Assembly: GCA_030403585.1 (NCBI GenBank)
Contig: JAUEPE010000007.1
Location: forward strand, 62,001-126,000
DNA length: 64,000 nucleotides
Source of the DNA: Frankia sp. RB7
GTDB lineage: Bacteria > Pseudomonadota > Alphaproteobacteria > Rhizobiales > Xanthobacteraceae
Direction of reading: 5' to 3'
Numbering within the stretch: the first letter of the stretch is position 1; the number at the start of each line of letters is the position of its first letter. The notes beneath the pieces were generated by a model. The model worked only from the letters and a program-made list of their open reading frames with translations. It was not told the origin of the DNA and did not search any database. Position numbers and translations under genes: made by a program. Positions 58,893-64,000 of the stretch are shown piece after piece.

Positions 58893-59606
58893 TCAATTCC
58901 CTGCAGACCTTGCCGCAGCCGGCATATAGATCTGCGCGTAGCCTTCCTTGATGGCAGACGTGATGCGATCGAGGCGGCGGTCGATGTGCTTCTCGAGCAC
59001 CGAGACGCAGGCCTCTTCGTTGCGCGCCTTCAACCCTTCGACCACCGCGCGGTGCTCGGCCTGGGTATTCGACCGGTTGATGCTGTCCATGTCGATCCAG
59101 CGCACGAAGCGGATGCGGGCGTTGACGTTGCGGAGCACGCGCAGCATCTCGGCATTGTTCGACATCGCCATCAGCCGCTCGTGAAAGGTCTCGTCGAGTT
59201 CGACCAGCTCGACTGAAGAGCGCTCGCCGGGATCGGGACCGGTGGCCTCGAGGAATTTCAGCAACGAGTCGATGTCCTCGTCCCTGGCGCGCTTGATAGC
59301 GAGGCGGACCGAGGCGACCTCGATCGACTTGCGCAGCTCGTAAAGATCGAAGATTTCGTGCGCGTCGAGCTCACGGCAGAAGAAGCCCTTGCCCGGCGTG
59401 AAGCGCAGGAAGCCCTCGGTGTTGAGACGGTTGAGCGCTTCGCGCAGCGGCGTGCGGCTGACGCCAAGGCGTTTGGCCAGCTCGCCTTCGTTGAGTCGTT
59501 CACCCGGCTTGAACTCATAGCTCACGGCCATCGCCTTGAGCTGTTCATAGACGCGATCGACGATACTATCGGAAGCCAGTTCCACGTTGCTCATCATCAG
59601 CTGCAT
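58893..59606 (-). CDS. GntR family (FadR/FCD type) transcriptional regulator
   Basis: 237 residues. Winged helix: DRVYEQLKAMAVSYEFKPGE, RLNEGELAKRLGVSRTPLRE, ALNRLNTEGFL. The FCD effector domain follows, with helices such as HEIFDLYELRKSIEVASVRL and HRAVVEGLKARNEEACVSVL. It is on the same strand, 93 bp after the racemase-like gene, and may regulate that operon or the decarboxylase genes downstream. Confidence 0.92.
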   Translation of the reverse strand: MQLMMSNVELASDSIVDRVYEQLKAMAVSYEFKPGERLNEGELAKRLGVSRTPLREALNRLNTEGFLRFTPGKGFFCRELDAHEIFDLYELRKSIEVASVRLAIKRARDEDIDSLLKFLEATGPDPGERSSVELVELDETFHERLMAMSNNAEMLRVLRNVNARIRFVRWIDMDSINRSNTQAEHRAVVEGLKARNEEACVSVLEKHIDRRLDRITSAIKEGYAQIYMPAAARSAGN

Positions 59607-59699
59607 TCATGCCCGCACGCAGCCCAATATACCGGGGCTGCGTGAGCGATTGCAATGTAAACGAAAGCAGAGGTTGTGAAGAGCCTTCCGGCGGCTGAA

Positions 59700-60443
59700 T
59701 CAGGCGAACGCGCGCGGGCGCAGTCCAGCATGAAACCAGGTGATCATGGAATAGATGTCGTAGACCGGCAACCCGACCTCGGCCTGCAACGCAGCCGCAT
59801 AGGGCGGCATATTGGTGCATTCGAGCACGATGGCGCCGACGTCAGGGTTTTTGGCGACCAGCAGCTTGCCCGCCTCGACCACGTCGCGCTCGGCCAAGCC
59901 GACGTCCATATCGTCCTTCTCGGCCTTGATCAGGACGCGGAAAAATTCCTTGCCGTGCTCGGTGCCGACAAGCGGCGTATCGAGTGGCACACCCGCACCT
60001 TCCAGATGGGCCGGCGTCAGGGTCGAACCCGACACCGTGACGAGGCCGACGCGTTTGCCCGGCGGCAAGGTCGCCTGCACCCACGGCACTTGCATCAGCG
60101 ACGAGGTCGCAACGGGAACGCCGACGGCGGCCGCGATCTCCTTCTGGAACAGCGAGAGGAAGCCGCAATTGGTGGTGATGGCCTCGGCCCCCAGCCGCAC
60201 CAGCTCCTTGGCCGCATCGATGAAGTCAGGCAGCAGGCCGGCCGCGCCCTTCAAAACCACCTTCTCCGGCGAAGCGCCGCTCACCACGCGATAGAGCACC
60301 GGGAATGGCCAGGTCGTGCCATTGCCCATGTCGCCGGGAATCCGGGGGAAGCGTGCCTCCAGCATCAGGATGCCGAGCGGCGCGCCGTAGATGGCCTTGC
60401 CGCCACGGGCAATACGAGAAGGCGAGTTGGCTGCGATGGTCAT
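59700..60443 (-). CDS. aspartate/glutamate/hydantoin racemase family protein
   Basis: 247 residues with the two catalytic cysteines of cofactor-independent racemases: Cys93 in TTNCGFL and Cys209 in LECTNMPPY. GKRVGLVTVSGSTLTPAHLE is the second-domain start. Such enzymes interconvert L- and D-amino acids or act on maleate- and hydantoin-like compounds. It follows a D-amino-acid dehydrogenase-like gene by 9 bp, so supplying or receiving a D-amino acid is plausible. Confidence 0.88.
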   Translation of the reverse strand: MTIAANSPSRIARGGKAIYGAPLGILMLEARFPRIPGDMGNGTTWPFPVLYRVVSGASPEKVVLKGAAGLLPDFIDAAKELVRLGAEAITTNCGFLSLFQKEIAAAVGVPVATSSLMQVPWVQATLPPGKRVGLVTVSGSTLTPAHLEGAGVPLDTPLVGTEHGKEFFRVLIKAEKDDMDVGLAERDVVEAGKLLVAKNPDVGAIVLECTNMPPYAAALQAEVGLPVYDIYSMITWFHAGLRPRAFA

Positions 60444-60452
60444 GATGCGATC

Positions 60453-61718
60453 TCAGAGGAAGCGGGTGGGTGCGAAAGGCGCGAGCGGAATTTCCGGCTG
60501 CTTGCCGCTCAGGAGTTGCGCGACAAGACGGCCGGTGCGGGCCGAGCCGACCAGACCGATATGGCCGTGGCCAAAGGCATAGACGATGTCGCGCGAGGCG
60601 CGTGAATGGCCGATGCAGGGAATGCCGTCCGGCATGCTCGGCCGATGCCCGAACCAGGTCTTGATGCGCGAGGCCGGGATGTCCTTCGGCAGCTTTGGGA
60701 ACATGCTGAGGAGGTTGTTGCGCAAGATCTCGGCGCGCTTCCAGTTCGGCGCGGCCTCGAGGCCTGCGATCTCGACCGTGCCGGCGGCGCGCAGGCCTTT
60801 GTCGGTCCAGTTCACCACCATCTTTGCGTCGGACGCCATCATCGAGCTGCGCGGACCTGATTCCGGGTTCTCGATCATGATGTGATAGCCGCGTTCGGTC
60901 TCGAGCGGCAGGGAATCGCCAACCGATGCCGTCAGCCGTTTTGAATGCGCGCCGGCCGCAACAACGGCGGCATCGCAGGGGATCTCGCCGGTCTCGGTGA
61001 CGACGGCGACGAGCTTGTTATCGGAGAGCTTGAAACCCGTCGCTTTGGCCTTCACGAGCTTCGCACCGCTCGCAATCGCATGATTGGCAAGCGCCGCAAC
61101 GTAAGCGCCGGGATCGCGACAACGTCCGGCCTCTTCCACCACCACACCAAAAGTGTAGCGCGGATGCAGATCCGGCTCGCGCTGACGCATCTCGTCGGCG
61201 TTCAGCTCCAGCCATTCGACGCCGACCTTCTTGCGCAGGCACCAGCCGAGATCGTTGTCAAAATTGCCGCGCGACGGGAAGACGTGCATCACGCCGTTGC
61301 GCTCGACCAGTTCAGGGACGCCGGCTTCTTCCGCAAGCGTCCTGTGCAGCAGCGGCGCGTCCTTCAGGAGATCGCGCAGCGCAAAGGCGGTCTTCTCGAC
61401 GCGCGCCTCGGTCCAGCCCGACAGCAGGTATTTGACCAGCCAGGGGAGCGCCGTCGGCAAGTAAGACCAGCGGATCGCGAGCGGCCCGAGCGGATCCAGG
61501 AGATAGCCCGGCACCTTCTTCCAGATGCCCGGCTCCGCCGGCGGAATCACCGAATGCGAGGAGAGCCAGCCGGCATTGCCGTAACTCGCCGCCTGTTCGC
61601 CACCAGGCTCACCCGCGTCGATCAGCGTAACGCGATGACCCTCGCGCAGCGCCTCGATGGCGCTGATCACGCCCACCGCGCCGGCTCCAATGATGGCGAC
61701 GTGGCGGCTCTCCGACAT
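60453..61718 (-). CDS. FAD-dependent D-amino-acid dehydrogenase (DadA-like)
   Basis: 421 residues. FAD-binding motif VAIIGAGAVGVISAIEALRE at the N-terminus; TLIDAGEPGGEQAASYGNAG, then GWLSSHSVIPPAEPGIWKKV and near the C-terminus FGHRPSMPDGIPCIGHSRAS and AFGHGHIGLVGSARTGRLVA are DadA-family patterns. Oxidatively deaminates D-amino acids to 2-oxo acids, passing electrons to the respiratory chain. It is 3 bp after the TPP-enzyme gene. Confidence 0.92.
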   Translation of the reverse strand: MSESRHVAIIGAGAVGVISAIEALREGHRVTLIDAGEPGGEQAASYGNAGWLSSHSVIPPAEPGIWKKVPGYLLDPLGPLAIRWSYLPTALPWLVKYLLSGWTEARVEKTAFALRDLLKDAPLLHRTLAEEAGVPELVERNGVMHVFPSRGNFDNDLGWCLRKKVGVEWLELNADEMRQREPDLHPRYTFGVVVEEAGRCRDPGAYVAALANHAIASGAKLVKAKATGFKLSDNKLVAVVTETGEIPCDAAVVAAGAHSKRLTASVGDSLPLETERGYHIMIENPESGPRSSMMASDAKMVVNWTDKGLRAAGTVEIAGLEAAPNWKRAEILRNNLLSMFPKLPKDIPASRIKTWFGHRPSMPDGIPCIGHSRASRDIVYAFGHGHIGLVGSARTGRLVAQLLSGKQPEIPLAPFAPTRFL

Positions 61719-61721
61719 CGG

Positions 61722-63383
61722 CTACGCCTTCACCGCGGGCGTAAAGTCCTTGCCGACCGAGATCGCGCGGGGATCGATGATGCAATGGAGGATCGACGGC
61801 TTGCCCGAGGCGAGCGCACGCTCGAACGCGGGTGCGAACTCTTCGGTGCGCTCGACGCGCTCGCCATGACCGCCGAACGCTTTTGCGTACATCGCGAAAT
61901 CGGGGTTCTTGAGCTGGGTGCCGACGACGCGACCGGGATAGTCGCGCTCCTGATGCATGCGAATGGTGCCGTATTGCGAATTATCGACGACGATGACGAC
62001 CAGCGGCGCGTCGTACTGCACGGCAGTCGCGAATTCCTGCCCGTTCATCAGGAAGCAGCCGTCGCCGGCAAAGGCGACGACGACGCGATCCGGAAACTGC
62101 CGTTTGGCGAGAACCGCGGCCGGCACGCCATAGCCCATCGAACCGGAGGTCGGTGCGAGCTGCGAGGCAAAGCTATGGAAGCGGTGATGGCGATGGATCC
62201 AGCCGGCATAATTGCCGGCGCCATTGCAGACGATCGCGTCCTTCGGCAGGCGGTCGCGCAGCCAGGTCATGACCTGGCCGTACTGGAACGTGCCCGGCAG
62301 CTCGCGCGCCTTGTCGGTCCAGGCCAGATAATCGGCATGCGCCTTGGCGGCCTCGCCCTTCCAGGCGACGGCACCTGACGGCTTCAGCGTCTCGACGGCG
62401 GCGGCGAACGCGGCCGGCGTCGCCTGGATCGCGAGCTCCGGCTGATAGATGCGGCCGAGCTCTTCGGAGCCGGGATGCACGTGGATCAGCTTCTGCTTCG
62501 GCGTCGGAATATCGAGCAGCGTGTAGGACGACGACGGCATCTCCGACATGCGGCCGCCGATGAGGAGAATGACATCGGCGTTGTCGATGCGCGCCTTCAG
62601 GCCCGGGCTGGGCCCGATGCCGAGATCGCCGGCATAGTGCGAATGATCGGCATCGATCAGCGACGCCCGGCGGAACGAGGTCGCGACCGGCAGGTCGAAC
62701 CGTTCGGCAAAGCGCGCGATGCTCATGGTGGCGTCGTCAGTCCAGCGCGAGCCGCCGAGGATGACCAGCGGCGCCTTGGCGCTCGCAAGCATCGCACTGA
62801 CCTGCTCGATATCAGCGGGAGCGGGCCAGCTCACCGCGGGCTCGATGCGCAGGGCATCGGCGACAGCGGCGGTCTCGGTCAGCATGTTCTCCGGCAGCGC
62901 GATCACGACGGGACCCGGGCGGCCCTGCATGGCGACGCGGAAGGCGCGCGCCACCAGCTCCGGAATGCGATCGGGGCGATCGATCTCGACCGCCCATTTC
63001 GCCATGGGGCCGAACACCGCCTTGTAGTCAAGCTCCTGGAACGCCTCGCGCTCGCGCATGCCGGTGTCGACCTGGCCGACGAACAGGATCATCGGCGTCG
63101 AGTCCTGCATCGCTATGTGGACGCCGTGGCTGGCATTGGTCGCGCCGGGGCCGCGGGTGACGAAGCAGATACCGGGCCGCCCGGTGAGCTTGCCATAGGC
63201 CTCCGCCATCATCGCCGCACCGCCTTCGGCACGGCAGATCACGACGTCGATCGGGCTGTCATGCAGCGCGTCGAGTGCCGCGAGGTAGCTCTCGCCCGGC
63301 ACGCAAGTGACGCGGTCGACGCCCTGGGCGACCAGCTGATCGATCAGGATCTGGCCCCCGGTGCGGGTGTTGCGAATGGTCAT
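61722..63383 (-). CDS. thiamine pyrophosphate-binding enzyme, acetolactate synthase-like
   Basis: 553 residues with the three-domain layout of the POX/AHAS family. TPP-activating glutamate Glu53 in CRAEGGAAMMAEAYGKLTGR; C-terminal GDG-type motif VVAFAGDGCFLMNGQEFATA with VVDNSQYGTIRMHQ. Beside an aminotransferase and a D-amino-acid dehydrogenase it is more likely a 2-oxo-acid decarboxylase than acetolactate synthase (compare AruH/AruI of arginine catabolism). Start ATG 63383 overlaps the aminotransferase stop (ATGA) and has GGGAG upstream. Confidence 0.9.
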   Translation of the reverse strand: MTIRNTRTGGQILIDQLVAQGVDRVTCVPGESYLAALDALHDSPIDVVICRAEGGAAMMAEAYGKLTGRPGICFVTRGPGATNASHGVHIAMQDSTPMILFVGQVDTGMREREAFQELDYKAVFGPMAKWAVEIDRPDRIPELVARAFRVAMQGRPGPVVIALPENMLTETAAVADALRIEPAVSWPAPADIEQVSAMLASAKAPLVILGGSRWTDDATMSIARFAERFDLPVATSFRRASLIDADHSHYAGDLGIGPSPGLKARIDNADVILLIGGRMSEMPSSSYTLLDIPTPKQKLIHVHPGSEELGRIYQPELAIQATPAAFAAAVETLKPSGAVAWKGEAAKAHADYLAWTDKARELPGTFQYGQVMTWLRDRLPKDAIVCNGAGNYAGWIHRHHRFHSFASQLAPTSGSMGYGVPAAVLAKRQFPDRVVVAFAGDGCFLMNGQEFATAVQYDAPLVVIVVDNSQYGTIRMHQERDYPGRVVGTQLKNPDFAMYAKAFGGHGERVERTEEFAPAFERALASGKPSILHCIIDPRAISVGKDFTPAVKA

Positions 63384-64000
63384 GACAGCTCCCTGCAGGC
63401 TTTGGCGATGCGCTTTAAGGCTTCGCGCAAGTTTTGTTCCGAGGTGGCGTAGGACAGGCGGAAATAAGGTGCAAGGCCGAAACAGCTGCCCGGCACCACA
63501 GCCACGTCATGCCTCTCCAGCAGGAAGCGGCAAAACGTTACGTCGCTGTCGATGACGGCACCATTCGGCGTACGGCGGCCGATCAGGCCGGCGCAGCTCG
63601 CATAGGTGTAGAACGCGCCTTCCGGCCGGCGGCAGGTGACGCCGTCGATGGCGTTGAGCGCATCGACCACGATGTCGCGGCGGCGCTGGAACGCGGCACG
63701 ACGTTCAATCAGCACGTCCTGCGGGCCGGTCAGCGCGGCGATCGCGGCGGCCTGGCTCACCGAGGAGGGATTGGTCGTGCTCTGGCTCTGCACCACGGCC
63801 ATCGCCGCGATCAGCTCGCGCGGACCGCCGCCATAGCCGACGCGCCAGCCGGTCATGGCATAGGCCTTGGAGACGCCGTTGACGGTCAGCGTGCGCGATT
63901 TCAGGCTCGGCTCGAGCGCTGCAGCCGTGACGAACGGCAGGCCGTCATAGATCAGGTGCTCGTAGATATCGTCGGCCATCAGCCAGACATGCGGATGGCG
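63380..64000 (-). CDS. class I aminotransferase, 5' end cut by window edge
   Basis: The C-terminal 206 residues are visible; the N-terminal half lies past the right edge. LMADDIYEHLIYDGLPF carries the Asp/Tyr that contact PLP, NGVSKAYAMTGWRVGY the Schiff-base lysine and PYFRLSYATSEQNL the substrate-carboxylate arginine. This is the aspartate aminotransferase I-gamma-like group. It is translationally coupled to the TPP-enzyme gene and is upstream in the amino-acid operon. Confidence 0.93.
   Translation of the reverse strand, partial: RHPHVWLMADDIYEHLIYDGLPFVTAAALEPSLKSRTLTVNGVSKAYAMTGWRVGYGGGPRELIAAMAVVQSQSTTNPSSVSQAAAIAALTGPQDVLIERRAAFQRRRDIVVDALNAIDGVTCRRPEGAFYTYASCAGLIGRRTPNGAVIDSDVTFCRFLLERHDVAVVPGSCFGLAPYFRLSYATSEQNLREALKRIAKACRELS

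Overview
This 64 kb window is ordinary-looking chromosome from a high-GC alphaproteobacterium, most likely Bradyrhizobium or a close relative. The grounds are the gene content (a kdp operon, a flagellar block encoding a short 274-residue flagellin of the thin/lateral type, many ABC, TRAP and CoA-dependent catabolic operons with IclR, LysR, LacI and GntR regulators), intergenic palindromes of the kind I recall from Bradyrhizobium genomes, and ATGA/TGATG translational coupling throughout. I see no tRNA, rRNA, CRISPR array, prophage or insertion sequence.

Layout. 1-3.7 kb: kdpB (cut by the left edge), kdpA, kdpF and two further tiny membrane ORFs, all on the minus strand. 3.7-6.8 kb: a repeat-bearing gap, then a run of small uncharacterised proteins around a DapA-like protein that lacks the Schiff-base lysine. 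7-9.2 kb: upp and an acyl-CoA synthetase-like gene. 9.2-18.4 kb: flagellar genes flgL, flgK, an flgN-like gene, an 86-residue ORF, flgE, flgD, a 90-residue ORF, fliS, fliD and fliC. An ECF sigma factor follows at 18.5-19.2 kb. Across a T-rich intergenic region comes a divergent trio (HAD-like, glycosyltransferase-like, weakly formyltransferase-like) that could act in surface or flagellin modification.

24-34 kb: a divergent catabolic regulon. Leftward: TRAP dctPQM, an acyl-CoA dehydrogenase and an acetyl-CoA hydrolase/CoA-transferase-family protein. Rightward: a CaiB-type CoA-transferase, a MaoC hydratase, a CitE-type lyase and an IclR regulator. The set resembles C5-dicarboxylate (itaconate/mesaconate/methylsuccinate-like) degradation. 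A Tat-exported FAH-family protein and a LysR regulator follow. 35-44.6 kb: one long minus-strand operon joining a polyamine-type ABC importer, a three-subunit molybdenum hydroxylase and an amidase, suggesting import, hydroxylation and hydrolysis of a nitrogen-containing, possibly heterocyclic, compound.

44.8-50.1 kb: an MHS-type MFS transporter divergent from an orphan Leu/Ile/Val-type binding protein, an FAD oxidoreductase and an IclR regulator. 50.3-56.6 kb: an ADP-ribosylglycohydrolase-like protein with extra C-terminal domains, a LacI regulator with a visible palindromic operator, and a sugar ABC importer without its own ATPase. 56.7-64 kb: an SDR, a two-subunit TPP decarboxylase, a GntR regulator, and a minus-strand amino-acid operon (aminotransferase, TPP enzyme, D-amino-acid dehydrogenase, Asp/Glu-type racemase) cut by the right edge.

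I found no clearly new defence or mobile system. The most interesting points are the fusion protein at 50.3 kb, the tiny ORF between kdpF and kdpA, the small-protein/DapA-like cluster, the HAD/glycosyltransferase trio beside the flagellin, and the two catabolic regulons. Functions are inferred from motifs and context read by eye; no search was run.
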